A stretch of DNA of 64,000 bases from JAFMDF01 sp965277445. GTDB lineage: Bacteria > Bacteroidota > Bacteroidia > Chitinophagales > Saprospiraceae. Made by a program: the position numbers and the translations under genes. The notes beneath the pieces are model-generated. The model ran no database searches, was not told where the DNA came from, and saw only the letters and a list, made by a program, of their open reading frames with translations. Shown here in pieces: positions 50,746 to 60,900 of this stretch (position 1 is the stretch's first letter; every line of letters starts with the position of its first letter). The stretch spans positions 2,108,001-2,172,000 of the forward strand of contig CBDICY010000013.1 of assembly GCA_965277445.1 (NCBI GenBank), written 5' to 3'.

Positions 50746-51504
50746 TTATATCCCTTCCTGCAATTTCCGCATCTGTTCCATAAAAGCAGGTCGTCGTCGT
50801 CGAGAAACCTCAATATTCATTCCATCGTCCATGACTAAATAACCACCATCTCCTTTAACGAATTTTTGCATATAATTTAGGTTAATGACATGCCGTTTAT
50901 GCACTCGGTAAAAGTTCATAGGTGCCAATAATTCTTCGTACCATTTGATAGTTCTAGAAGCCGTAATTTTACTTCCGTTTTTCAAATAGATATGCGTATA
51001 ATTATCTTCTGCTTCAAGTCGCAAGACATCTCGAATATGCACAAAATAAATGCCATCTACCGCTGAAATACTTAGTTTTTCAAAAGCATTTGGATTATTA
51101 TACACCTTAGAAAAAAGATCATATCGTTTTTGAGCTTCTTCATTTTGTGCTGGAATTCTACGCACCGCTTCTACGAGTTCATCCGCATCAATCGGTTTCA
51201 TGACAAACCCAATCGAGGCATATTGGCACGCCCTAATTGCATATTTTTCAAAAGCCGTCACAAAAATTAATTCAAAATTAACTTCTGGTAATTGATTGAG
51301 GGCTTCGAAAACCAATCCATCTTGTAGGTGAATATCAAGGAAGGCAACATTGGGTTGTAAATCAGGCTTGCGGAACATTTTTGCAGCTTCCGCCACACTA
51401 TTTGCTTGGGCCACGACCTTTATTTCAGGGCAATTGGCCTTTAATATATTCTTTAAATTATTGAGTCCATCTATTTGATCCTCGACAATAACTGCTCTAA
51501 TCAT
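50746..51504 (-). CDS. LytTR-family response regulator
   Basis: The 252-residue protein has a receiver domain (MIRAVIVEDQIDGLNN; phosphoacceptor Asp in VAFLDIHLQDG, about 58; Lys in FVMKPIDADEL, about 107) and a LytTR DNA-binding domain (about 145-245: VHIRDVLRLEAEDNYTHIYL, NFYRVHKRHVINLNYM). It has no adjacent kinase; the LytS-type kinase at 9.3-10.4 kb is the only candidate partner in the window, which is inference only. The frame is open to GTG 51558, but ATG 51504 begins the receiver domain. Confidence 0.93.
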   Translation of the reverse strand: MIRAVIVEDQIDGLNNLKNILKANCPEIKVVAQANSVAEAAKMFRKPDLQPNVAFLDIHLQDGLVFEALNQLPEVNFELIFVTAFEKYAIRACQYASIGFVMKPIDADELVEAVRRIPAQNEEAQKRYDLFSKVYNNPNAFEKLSISAVDGIYFVHIRDVLRLEAEDNYTHIYLKNGSKITASRTIKWYEELLAPMNFYRVHKRHVINLNYMQKFVKGDGGYLVMDDGMNIEVSRRRRPAFMEQMRKLQEGI

Positions 51505-51777
51505 TTGTGTAATTGTTTCGTCATAGAAGTTTAATCCAGTATTTCTGAAAGGAATCACAAGCTACTCAACTTTTTAAAGTTGCGCAACTTTATCCACTAA
51601 AAAATAGGATACTTTTAGTAAATTCCTACTAAAGATAGGAAAATAATGTATAGAAAAGAATGCTTAGGAGAGCAGAAGTTTACCGAAAATAGAAATAAGT
51701 GGGCAAAACAAACAATATTATCCACCATAGCCAATTTTGCTAGCTATGATGGATAATCTTAGGAAGATTTGACAAAA

Positions 51778-53082
51778 TTAACTTTTCATCAAATCTACCA
51801 TCATCTGCACATTTACATTGATTCCCGTTTCAATAGAGGTAGCAGGATCTGGATAGTAAAAAGGGGAGTGTAAACCAGGTAAATCTTCTCCCGCTTTCAG
51901 GCGTGCTTCTGGTACAGTGCCTAACCAATATAATACAGAAGGTACTTTATGTTTGGTTTGTCCATACATGGCATAATCTTCTCCAAGCATTTGTGGTTCA
52001 TCTTCTAATATATTGGTTTCGCCAATAGCCGTACTAGCAGAATTCCTCAGTTTAGTTACCAACTCCGGTTGGTTATAATTAGCAGGCGTAAATGTGTCAG
52101 GAACAGTTATTTTAGGCATTTTATCTTCTCCTAAACCAGCAGCAATAGCGATTCCTCTACAAATTTCCCTAATTCTTTTATGTACCAATTCCCGAACTTC
52201 TTTTTTATAGGTTCGAATGGTTAATTGTAAAGTAACTTGATCGGAGATGATATTATGTTTGGTTCCTCCTTTAATCGCACCTACAGTAATAACCGCATCT
52301 TCGATAGGTTTCAACGACCGACTAACAATAGTTTGTAAATCCATGACAATCATGCTGGCAATAATGACTGGGTCTACAGACATATGTGGAGCAGCGCCAT
52401 GCGAACCAATGCCATACACCTCAATATCCACACTTTCTGTATTGGCCATGGTATAACCATCCGTCACCGCAATTTGTCCAGCAGGAACGGTTGGACTAGA
52501 GTGGAGTGCCATGGCATAATTTGGAACGCCAAATTCTTCATATAGACCATTTTCTAGCATCAATCTTGCGCCTGCACCAATCTCTTCCGCAGGTTGCCCA
52601 ATTAACATTAAGGTGCCTTTCCATTGGTCTTTCATTTTAGCCATTGCTCTAGCTGTACCAACCCACGTTGTCATGTGTATATCGTGACCGCAAGAATGCA
52701 TAGCACCGGTTGTTAAACCATTATACTCTACGGTTTTTGTACTAGCATAAGGTAAGTTAGTTTTTTCTGGCATTGGCAAAGCATCCATATCTGTTCGATA
52801 TAAAATAGTTGGCCCTTCTCCATTTTTTAAAATACCTACAACACCATAGCCACCAAAATTTTCGGTCACCTCAAAGCCAATCTGTTTTAATTCATTGGCT
52901 AGGGCTGCCGCAGTTTCTTTTTCTTTGAGTGAAATTTCTGGATTCTGATGTCGATTTTTATAGAAATCTACTAAATAAGGAATATCTTCTTTAATAATAG
53001 CTTCTTTGGTTGGCGGATCACCCGCAGGCATTTTAAATGCTGTACACGAAAGTAAGAATAGTAGGAAAAGCGTATATCTCAT
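51778..53082 (-). CDS. Exported M20-family amidohydrolase
   Basis: The 434-residue protein has a signal, possibly lipoprotein-type (FLLSC, Cys13). The M20D pattern is complete: LYRTDMDALPM (about 94), GAMHSCGHDIHMTTWVG (about 131), IGQPAEEIGAGARLMLENGL (about 166), MALHSSPTVPAG (about 196) and the final LGEDYAMYG and GLHSPFYYPD. These enzymes hydrolyse N-acyl amino acids or similar amides with a dinuclear metal. The substrate is unknown; export suggests nutrient use. It stands alone. Confidence 0.92.
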   Translation of the reverse strand: MRYTLFLLFLLSCTAFKMPAGDPPTKEAIIKEDIPYLVDFYKNRHQNPEISLKEKETAAALANELKQIGFEVTENFGGYGVVGILKNGEGPTILYRTDMDALPMPEKTNLPYASTKTVEYNGLTTGAMHSCGHDIHMTTWVGTARAMAKMKDQWKGTLMLIGQPAEEIGAGARLMLENGLYEEFGVPNYAMALHSSPTVPAGQIAVTDGYTMANTESVDIEVYGIGSHGAAPHMSVDPVIIASMIVMDLQTIVSRSLKPIEDAVITVGAIKGGTKHNIISDQVTLQLTIRTYKKEVRELVHKRIREICRGIAIAAGLGEDKMPKITVPDTFTPANYNQPELVTKLRNSASTAIGETNILEDEPQMLGEDYAMYGQTKHKVPSVLYWLGTVPEARLKAGEDLPGLHSPFYYPDPATSIETGINVNVQMMVDLMKS

Positions 53083-53220
53083 GTTTTTCGATTAATAGTG
53101 AATAAAAGTAGCAACTTTGGTAATTTTCAATTTTCAAAAGAAAAGTTAGGCTCATTTGCTGTAAACAAAAATGCAAATTAAGAAACGGTTAGCGACTTTT
53201 ATTATTTATGGCATATTTTT

Positions 53221-54777
53221 TTAATCAAAAAAAAACCTCACCGCTTTTGCCACATTTTGCCCATCCAAAGCGGCAGAAATAATACCACCAGCAAAACCAG
53301 CGCCTTCGCCACAAGGGAATAAACCTAATACATCCTCGTGCATATAAGACGTCTTATTTCTAGGAATTCTGATCGGAGAACTCGTTCGACTTTCTGTACC
53401 AACCACAACGGCTTCATTGGTATAGTACCCTTTCATTTTTCGACCAAATTCTCGAACGCCTTTTTGCAAATGGTCATAGACGAATTGAGGTAATAATTCG
53501 TGCATGGGCGCAGCATAAATACCTGGAATATAGGAAGTTTTAGGTAAGTTGGCAGAAATGTTGCCATTCACAAAATCAGTTAATCGTTGGGCAGGTGCTT
53601 TTTGACTACCATCACCAAAATCAAATAACTTTTTTTCTACCGTTTGTTGAAGGGCAAGACCAGCAAAGACGCCTTGGTCTTGGTAGGGTAGGACATCTTT
53701 TTCGGTAATCTGAATGACGGTTCCTGAGTTAGCAAAAGGGGAATCTCGGCGAGACATCGACATGCCATTCACGACTATTTCGCCAGGAGCAGTAGCCGCA
53801 GGGACAATCAATCCACCAGGGCACATACAAAAAGAAAAAACACCTCGCTGATTCACTTGACAAACCAATTTATAACTAGCAGCGGGTAAATTTTCTTCTC
53901 GTTGTTTTTGATTATACTGAATTTGATCAATTAAAGGTTGCGGATGTTCGATTCGAACCCCTAAGGCAAAAGGTTTAAATTCAATAGTAACCCCTTTTTT
54001 ATTGAGTAGTTGATAAATATCTCTAGCAGAATGGCCCGTTGCTAAAATAACTGCATCCGCTAAATGTTCTTGCGCTTCATTAACAATAACCCCCTTGGCT
54101 TTTCCTTTTTGAATAATTAAGTCGGTAACAAAACTATTAAAATGGATTTCGCCACCGAATTTTAAGATGGTTTCTCGAATATTAGCAACAATTTTTGGTA
54201 ATTTATTGGAGCCAATATGCGGATGAGCGTCTACTAAAATATCAGATGGTGCACCATGTTCTACTAAAAGCTGAAGCGCTTTAGAAATTTTACCTCTTTT
54301 TTGGGAACGAGTATACAGTTTTCCATCGGAATAAGTACCAGCGCCACCTTCTCCAAAACAATAATTAGAATGTGGATTGACTTCCCCAAATTGTTGAATG
54401 GCTCTTAGATCTCTTCTTCTTGCTCTTACATCTTTTCCTCTATCAAAAATAATGGGTTTAATGCCTAACTCAATCAATTCTAAGGCAGCAAAATAACCTG
54501 CAGGCCCAGCACCCACAATAATGACAGACTTCTTTTTGGAGACATCTGCAAACTGGGCTAAGATAGCTGGACTCGTTGGTAGTGCTGCGGCATTAGTAAC
54601 TAAAATCTTTAATAGAAAATAAGGCTGATAACCACGGGCATCAATCGAACGTTTGACAATTTTCCAGTCTTTGATAGTTACTTTAGGCCATCGAACTTTT
54701 TTTACAATCCGTTCAATGATAAAAGACTCATTATCAATATGTTTTGGTAGTATTTTTAACTCAATTTCTTTAACCAA
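53221..54777 (-). CDS. FAD-dependent oxidoreductase of the COG2509 group
   Basis: The 518-residue protein has a short N-terminal alpha/beta domain (1-75: VKEIELKILPKHIDNES and KIVKRSIDARGYQ), the FAD-binding motif VIIVGAGPAGYFAALELIE (about 89-107), CFGEGGAGTYSDGKLYTRS (about 140-158), and the C-terminal PCGEGAGFAGGIISAALDGQ. This is the group of uncharacterised flavoprotein dehydrogenases. The reading frame begins with TTG at 54777, preceded in frame by a stop 18 bases up (TAA), and the conserved N-terminus starts right there, so TTG is the real start. Reaction unknown. Confidence 0.88.
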   Translation of the reverse strand: MVKEIELKILPKHIDNESFIIERIVKKVRWPKVTIKDWKIVKRSIDARGYQPYFLLKILVTNAAALPTSPAILAQFADVSKKKSVIIVGAGPAGYFAALELIELGIKPIIFDRGKDVRARRRDLRAIQQFGEVNPHSNYCFGEGGAGTYSDGKLYTRSQKRGKISKALQLLVEHGAPSDILVDAHPHIGSNKLPKIVANIRETILKFGGEIHFNSFVTDLIIQKGKAKGVIVNEAQEHLADAVILATGHSARDIYQLLNKKGVTIEFKPFALGVRIEHPQPLIDQIQYNQKQREENLPAASYKLVCQVNQRGVFSFCMCPGGLIVPAATAPGEIVVNGMSMSRRDSPFANSGTVIQITEKDVLPYQDQGVFAGLALQQTVEKKLFDFGDGSQKAPAQRLTDFVNGNISANLPKTSYIPGIYAAPMHELLPQFVYDHLQKGVREFGRKMKGYYTNEAVVVGTESRTSSPIRIPRNKTSYMHEDVLGLFPCGEGAGFAGGIISAALDGQNVAKAVRFFFD

Positions 54778-54971
54778 AGCCCTTTTGTTTTTTATGAAAA
54801 GCTAAACAATCTTATTACATTAGATTGCAAAATTAGGCTTTTAGATAGAATAGTTTTGCCTTTCAAACGAAAATGCAAAAAAAGATTAAATTATTTTAAA
54901 ACATATTGAAACTTTTATAATATGATACTCGTTTTCCTTATTGTAATCTTTGAAGAATGTCAAGTTGTTCT

Positions 54972-54994
54972 GGCTCCGGTTTCAAACCGGGGCT
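54972..54994. terminator. Hairpin between crp-like and COG2509 genes
   Basis: GGCTCCGGTTT pairs with AAACCGGGGCT with one mismatch around a single C. On the plus strand TTTCTTCATTTT follows; on the minus strand, where the upstream regulator ends at 55015, the T run is weak. Confidence 0.6.
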
Positions 54995-55014
54995 TTCTTC
55001 ATTTTAGGAGGGGA

Positions 55015-55707
55015 CTAGCCTTCTTTTTTCGCTTCCTCCATCAATAATTCTAAATTCCTAATAACGATATACCTTCGAGTAAAATGAATTAAATTAGTTG
55101 CTTTTAATTCATTTAAAACGGTTGTAACAGTTTGACGACTAGTATCTGATAAATTCCCCATTTCTTCGTGAGTGAAAGGCTTCTTAATCACATATTCATA
55201 GCCAACTCTTTGACCAACTTCCCCTACATAATCTACCAAGAATTGTACAACTCTTTGCCTAGATTTGTATAATAATAAACGATGTAGTCGATCATTATTT
55301 TTATTCATTTTATCCAACAAAGTAGTCAATACTAACTGATTGAGCCCTTGATTTTGTCGAACCATCTCCCTGAATTCATTAACAGGAATTATTTTATAAA
55401 CCGCTTTTGGAGAGGTTACTTTTAAAGTAGTCGCCTCCGAATTATTTTTTTGCCAAACTTCTAAATTCATAATATCTCCAGCGGTAAAATACCCATTGAC
55501 TAATTCTTTATTTTTTTCTGGGTAATAACTAAGGGTTTTGACCATGCCATCTACTAAGTAAAATACATAGCCTAAAGAGTGATTTCGTTTTACAAGAGCG
55601 GTACCTTTCGTGGCGGTTCTTTCAGGAAAATCCGCAAATAAGGTATTTAAACTAAAAGGACCTGATCTTCTATTTCCTAATGTATCTATTGCAATACTCG
55701 CGTTCAT
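55015..55707 (-). CDS. Crp/Fnr-family transcription regulator (second of two)
   Basis: The 230-residue protein has a beta-roll sensor domain (about 15-135) and an HTH_Crp domain (about 170-222: FTHEEMGNLSDTSRQTVTTV then LNELKATNLIHFTRRYIVI). The sensor lacks the GEL...RxA phosphate cassette (it reads FTAGDIMNLEVWQ) and has no cysteine cluster, so its signal is unclear. Recognition helix SRQTVTxVLNEL is shared with the regulator at 16.2 kb (SRQTVTSVLNEL), suggesting related operator sequences. Upstream, TACCTTTG at 55765-55758 (minus) may be a -7 element. Confidence 0.88.
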   Translation of the reverse strand: MNASIAIDTLGNRRSGPFSLNTLFADFPERTATKGTALVKRNHSLGYVFYLVDGMVKTLSYYPEKNKELVNGYFTAGDIMNLEVWQKNNSEATTLKVTSPKAVYKIIPVNEFREMVRQNQGLNQLVLTTLLDKMNKNNDRLHRLLLYKSRQRVVQFLVDYVGEVGQRVGYEYVIKKPFTHEEMGNLSDTSRQTVTTVLNELKATNLIHFTRRYIVIRNLELLMEEAKKEG

Positions 55708-56281
55708 AACTTGGGTTTTATTTTTGTTAATAAAAAGGGTTCTAATAACTGATGAGACAAAGGTATTTCAAAAAGTGGGGGAGGGAATCACAGAAAGATG
55801 AAACTTTAGTTACAGAACAATTTCATAAATATCACGGAATTATCACGACTACGACAGTTAGTAGGATAGGTAAGCTTAAAAAGAAGGCGTTTTGTTATTA
55901 TGAAATCTAGTTAATGTATTGATAGTTAGTATTTTAGATAGGGTTTTCTGGTAGGGAGAAACAACGTTTACAATTGTCGTAATGATTGCTAAAGCTATTG
56001 ATATTCAGCGAAGGGCATTGGGTTAAGGGCAAATAGTGAGTCGATTGGTATTTGAAAGCTTTTCTCATGTAACCCTTAAATTTTATCCGCCATTTGTGTA
56101 TTTATGCACCTTCGCCCCATGCACTAAGCCTTCTGCTAATATTAGCTGGGATTAACTCTCTACCATCTACCTAGATAATTAATTACAAAATAATTTATTA
56201 AAAATGAGTACACTTTGATTTACGGAAACTTATAGGATTGAAATCATTAATTATTTTTTGACTGTTTAAAAATTAAAATCC
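55708..56281. other. Divergent intergenic region, 574 bases
   Basis: No gene is seen. TTAAGGG (56023-56029) and CCCTTAA (56073-56079) are a modest inverted pair; otherwise the sequence shows no structure I can support. Confidence 0.5.
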
Positions 56282-56950
56282 ATGTTAAACCGTATTTTCA
56301 AAATTAGCGCTGTTTTAGTCTTAACCATTTTTGCTACTTTAATGACTTCTTGTGAAAAGGAAAGTATACTGTCCAATGAAGTTGTGCAAAATTTTGTCAA
56401 TGAAAGTGTAGAAGCGGTCGAACGATCTGGTAACGTAGGCAGAACAGGTTGCTATGAGTTTGTTTTTCCTGTATCTATTACTTTTCCTGATGGAAGTACA
56501 ACTTCCGTAGAAGATTATGAAACGTTGAGGTCAACTGTTAAAGCTTGGAAAGAAGCCAATCCAGAAGCAGAAGATAAGCCTTCTCTCGCTTTCCCTGTAG
56601 AAGTAGTTGGGGAGGATGGAGCCATTATTAGTGTAGAATCGAAAGAAGCATTAAAAGCATTGAAGCAAGCTTGTCGAAAAAGTGGTAAAAAGAACCATAA
56701 TAAAGGCGACCGTTGTTTTGATATGGTATTCCCACTTAGCATTGCTTTTCCTGATGGGACAACGACTGCTTATGAAGATAGAAGGTCTTTGAAAACCGCA
56801 GTAAGGGCTTGGAAAGCAACCAATCCTGATGCAGAAGAAAGACCAATGTTAGCGTTTCCAATAGACTTGACTTTAGAAGATGGAACAACCTTGACGGTTA
56901 ATAACGCCGATGAATTACAAGCTCAGAAAGAAAGTTGTGCAGGCAATTAA
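56282..56950 (+). CDS. Lipoprotein with two cysteine-bounded repeats, unknown function
   Basis: The 222-residue protein has a lipoprotein signal with lipobox LMTSC (Cys24). Two domains of about 75-80 residues follow (about 58-133 and 143-218), each starting CYEFVFPVSITFPDG or CFDMVFPLSIAFPDG and ending LKQAC or QKESC. Both contain FPDG(S/T)TT, a helix 'TVKAWKEANPEAE' or 'AVRAWKATNPDAE', and a second strand pair 'LAFPVEVVGEDG' or 'LAFPIDLTLEDG'. Paired cysteines at the domain edges could form a disulfide. The linker is basic (RKSGKKNHNKGDR). A strong terminator follows. Confidence 0.75.
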   Translation: MLNRIFKISAVLVLTIFATLMTSCEKESILSNEVVQNFVNESVEAVERSGNVGRTGCYEFVFPVSITFPDGSTTSVEDYETLRSTVKAWKEANPEAEDKPSLAFPVEVVGEDGAIISVESKEALKALKQACRKSGKKNHNKGDRCFDMVFPLSIAFPDGTTTAYEDRRSLKTAVRAWKATNPDAEERPMLAFPIDLTLEDGTTLTVNNADELQAQKESCAGN

Positions 56951-57014
56951 TGGTAGAAAGTAATCAAAAAATAGCTCATAAATTAGGTTTAGTTTTCTCA
57001 TAATTAATTTGTTT

Positions 57015-57056
57015 AAAAGCCTTTAAAGGAATATAGTTTCCTTTGAAGGCTTTTTT
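57015..57056 (+). terminator. Terminator of the two-repeat lipoprotein gene
   Basis: AAAAGCCTTTAAAGGAA faces TTTCCTTTGAAGGCTTTTTT with one mismatch, 65 bases after the stop: a classical stem and T run. Confidence 0.9.
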
Positions 57057-57174
57057 AATGGAGTAGGAAATTAAATAAAACCTTACTTTTACTGCTAAAT
57101 TTAATATCAATTTTTCATTCAGAATTAAGTCTAATTAACTAATCAATCTTTTACCGTATAGCTACACTTGACAA

Positions 57175-57873
57175 ATGTTTAAAAAATTAATAGACAATAA
57201 CAGACTAGGACAAACATTAATTTTAGCTATGCTATTCCTTTTTTGCGGAATTGCTTCTATTTTTAGGTATTATTATTCAGGAGGAAGTTGGCAATTCCTT
57301 TTTCTAAATTGGAATTTATTTTTAGCCGCAATTCCCTGGTTACTAAGTAGTTTTTTAGTTTTTAGACCGACCTTGCAAAAAAAGAAAGTTTTATTATGCT
57401 TCTTTTTTGCCTTATAGATCATCTTCTTTCCTAATGCTCCTTATATTTTAACGGATTTAATTCATTTGCGAGAAGACTCACAAATGCCCATCTGGTTTGA
57501 TTTAATCTTTATTCTTTCCTTTTCTTGGACAGGTTTATTTTCTGGATTTTTAAGTTTAATGGATTTTGAGCAATTTTTTAAATTACACTTTTCTAAATTA
57601 GTCGTGTTTAGTTTATCCACGACTGTTTTATTTATGGCTGCTTTCGGTATTTATTTAGGTCGCTTTTTAACCTTAAATAGCTGGGATGTTTTTGTCGATC
57701 CATTACAGTTATCTATCCAATTAAAAAAATATTTTCTGCACCCTTTAAATCACTTGGACACTTGGGGGCTTACGTTATTTATGGGAAGCTTTTTAAACTT
57801 AGTATACTGGTCTTTGAAAATGATCATTCATAAAAAAATGGAAAGAATGGAAAGATTAATTATAATTAGATAA
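57175..57873 (+). pseudogene. DUF1361 membrane protein gene interrupted by one stop codon
   Basis: A frame of 80 codons ends at TAG 57415-57417 and then stays open in the same frame to 57873. Together the two parts give a complete DUF1361 protein of about 232 positions with six or so membrane helices: NWNLFLAAIPWLLS before the stop and IIFFPNAPYILTDLIHLRED, MPIWFDLIFILSFSWTG and FGIYLGRFLTLNSWDVF after it. Relatives usually have tryptophan where the stop stands (pattern 'W.lFFPNAPY'), and TGG to TAG is a single change. It may be a recent nonsense mutation, a sequencing error or read-through. Confidence 0.85.
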
Positions 57874-57874
57874 G

Positions 57875-57902
57875 TTGCTTATTTATTTTTTAACTACATT
57901 TG
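57875..57902 (+). promoter_or_regulatory. Promoter of the one-piece sensor kinase
   Basis: TTG (57875-57877), 17-base spacer, TACATTTG (57895-57902). The ATG at 57953 gives a leader of about 45 bases. The element overlaps the gap directly after the DUF1361 pseudogene. Confidence 0.65.
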
Positions 57903-57952
57903 TAGCATCGCTATTGATCTTCTTTACCCTGTGAATACTGATATTGACGACT

Positions 57953-60900
57953 ATGAGAATCAAGAAAAAATGGATGCTTCTCTCCCTTACCTTCTTGCTA
58001 TATGCTATTGGGTATGGACAAATCGCTCCTAATCTAAAAATTAAAGCCTACTCCTTGGAAGAAGGACTTTCCCATAATTTAGTCACTCGAATAGAAAAAG
58101 ATAGTTTAGGATTTGTGTGGTTAGCTACGCGCAACGGATTAAACCGTTTTGATGGCTATGAATTTCTAGATTTTGCCTCGGGAGAATCAAGTCCGTTTCC
58201 TATTTCTGGAGATTATATTGGCGAACTAGAGCCAGTTGAACAGGGAAAATTTATGGTTACTTACAAAGGGAATTTAAAGAATTTTGATTTTTTTGACCCT
58301 ATTTCTTTTGCTGTTACGCCGATATACTTTAAAGAACTAGTAGGCGAAACCGCTAGAATCTTAAGCATTTTTGCGGAAAGAAACGGTTTAGTCTATTTTT
58401 TATGGCAGAAAGGAGGGCTTTATTTTATTTCTGCTATTTCGGTAAATGGTACTGTTAAAATGGTACATCAAATTCCCAAACAACAAACGAATTGGGGAGA
58501 AAAAGTAGAACTGGTGAAGCGAAAAAATGGCGACTTTTATCTTTATACTCAAACTAGTGGACTATTTAAAATCAGCGATAAGGAGTTCAAAGCTATTGCC
58601 ATTTCATCAGCATATATTTCTTTCGAAAATTCTTCGGAACTTAATTTTTTAAAAGAAGACCAACAGGGTAGATTTTGGATGTCTATCTCAAAGAGAAATG
58701 GGATTTTTCTATTTGATGAAAAACTAGAACAATTTGATTATTTTAAAACCCCCATCGGACATAAAAATATTCCCAGAATTTGGGAGGACAAGCAAGGGAA
58801 TTTAATTTTTGGAGAATCCCTTTCCCTCTTTCATCCCTCTTTCATTCGTTTTTTCCTATTAGACAAAAACAATAATTGGACAGATGTTTCCTATTTTACT
58901 AAGTTAGATCAGTTTATTATAGATTTGGAGAGTGATGATTTTCTTAAAACAACCCTAGTTGGAACCGTATCGGGATTTAAAATTGCTGTAAACAAATCTT
59001 CCACCATAAAAAATATGCTGACAAGGGGAGAGGAGACAGAGAGCAATAGTAAAGTAATAAGAGGCATGACATCGTTAGAATCTGGTAATGTCGTCATAAC
59101 GGATGAAGATGGGTTTTGGTATGAATTAGATATAACAACAGATTCCTTGTCTATCATTCCATTGGTTGATAAAGTAACTAAAGTGCCCATTAATTCTACT
59201 TGTACCAAGCAAGTATATTACGATACTACGACAAATATTCTATGGGCTTCTGTTTGTGGATTGGGCGGAAACGATTCTCGGTTTTTAAAAGTAAATCCTA
59301 AAACATGGGAAGCAGAGCAATTTTATATTGATAAAAGAATAGAATCCTTTTGTAGAAAGGGAGCAGATTTTTGGATAGTAGCTGGAGGACGTGGAACTAG
59401 ATCCGAGTTATTTCAATTTAATCTACCTTCTGAGAAAATTATTCCATTCAGAACGAATGAAGGGATTAACCCCTTGGCAGAATTTACCCCCAATTTTATC
59501 CAAACTAGTAAAAACGGACACCTGTGGTTAGGGACTTTAACTGGTTTATTAGCGATTGATGTGGTTAATAAAACGATAGATTCATATGACCAAACAAAAG
59601 GATTGAGTAGCAATACGATGGAAGCATTTTTAGAAATTGATGCAGAAAACGCCTTGATTGGCTCGAATAAAGGCTTGGATATTTATAACTTCAAATCGAA
59701 TACCAAAAGAAATATTAATAAAAATGATGGGCTTTCTACCAATCACATCTATAGCATTATTCAAGGAAATGAAGCCAATACTTATTGGGTAGGTACTATT
59801 TTAGGGCTTAATTTTATTGACTTAAATACAAATGCCATTTATAATTTTTTTGAAAAAGATGGCTTATCTGAAAATGAATTTAATCGTTTTGCCAATTTTA
59901 AAGATATACATAATCGCTATTATTTAGGAGGAGTTAATGGGGTGAATATTTTTCACCAAGCCGATTTGCTAAAAGGAGAACCTGCTCCCAAAGTCAGATT
60001 TACAGCGATAGGCTTTTTTAATGGAGATAAGAATGAAATTGAGAACAAGACAACCGAACTATCTGACTTAACTAATATTACCCTCCAACCCAATGATAAA
60101 TACTTAGAATTATTTTTTAGCTTACCAGATTATAGTAATCCTGAGAATAATCAGTATCAAGTAAAATTAGAAGGGTATGATGAGGAATGGATTTTTTTAG
60201 GGAATAAAAACAGTATTCGATATAGCACTTTACCCGCAGGAAATTATCAGTTTATGGTAAAAGGGGCAAGTTCAAAAGGAAATTGGAGTGAAGAGCAACT
60301 CACCTTAAATGTTCAAGTATTAGAGGCATTTCATAACACTTGGCAATTTTGGCTATTAATATCCTTGATTTTAGGAGGGATGCTTCAAGTGTTTAATGAG
60401 TATCAATTAAAGCAAAAAATTAAGGTTGAACGAATTAGAACTAAATTGTCGAGTGATTTACATGATGAGGTAAGTGGTCTTTTGTCTGGTATTGCCATGC
60501 AAAGTGAATTATTAGAAATGGTGACATCAGATTTTAAAAACAAACCCAAATTGAATACCATTACAAAAATTAGTCGTTCTGCGATGAGTCGAATGAGTGA
60601 CGTAATCTGGTCGATTGATTCTAGGAATGATAAGGTAGAAGATTTAATTGCACGTATGTCAGAACATGCGATGGATATTCTAAATCCTTTAGACATCAGT
60701 TGGCAACTCAAGGTGGAGAAGACCAATCCTAAAAAGAAAATGCCCGTTTTATTAAGAGAAAACCTTTATTTTATTTATAAAGAAGCCATTAACAATATTG
60801 GCAAACATGCCAATGCGACAAGCGTTACTATTCAATTTGGCAACGAAAATAAAGTGTTTAGATTAGTAATTCATAATAACGGTCAACCCAAACCGTTATC

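Noticed and set aside
53935..53970. GTTCGATTCGAACCC-like stretch resembling a tRNA T arm
   Set aside because: It lies within the COG2509 coding sequence and no cloverleaf can be drawn around it. I found no other tRNA candidate.
54828..54835. TAATTTTG (minus) upstream of the COG2509 gene
   Set aside because: The nearest TTG is 28 bases away, outside the 17-23 range, so it was not listed as a promoter.
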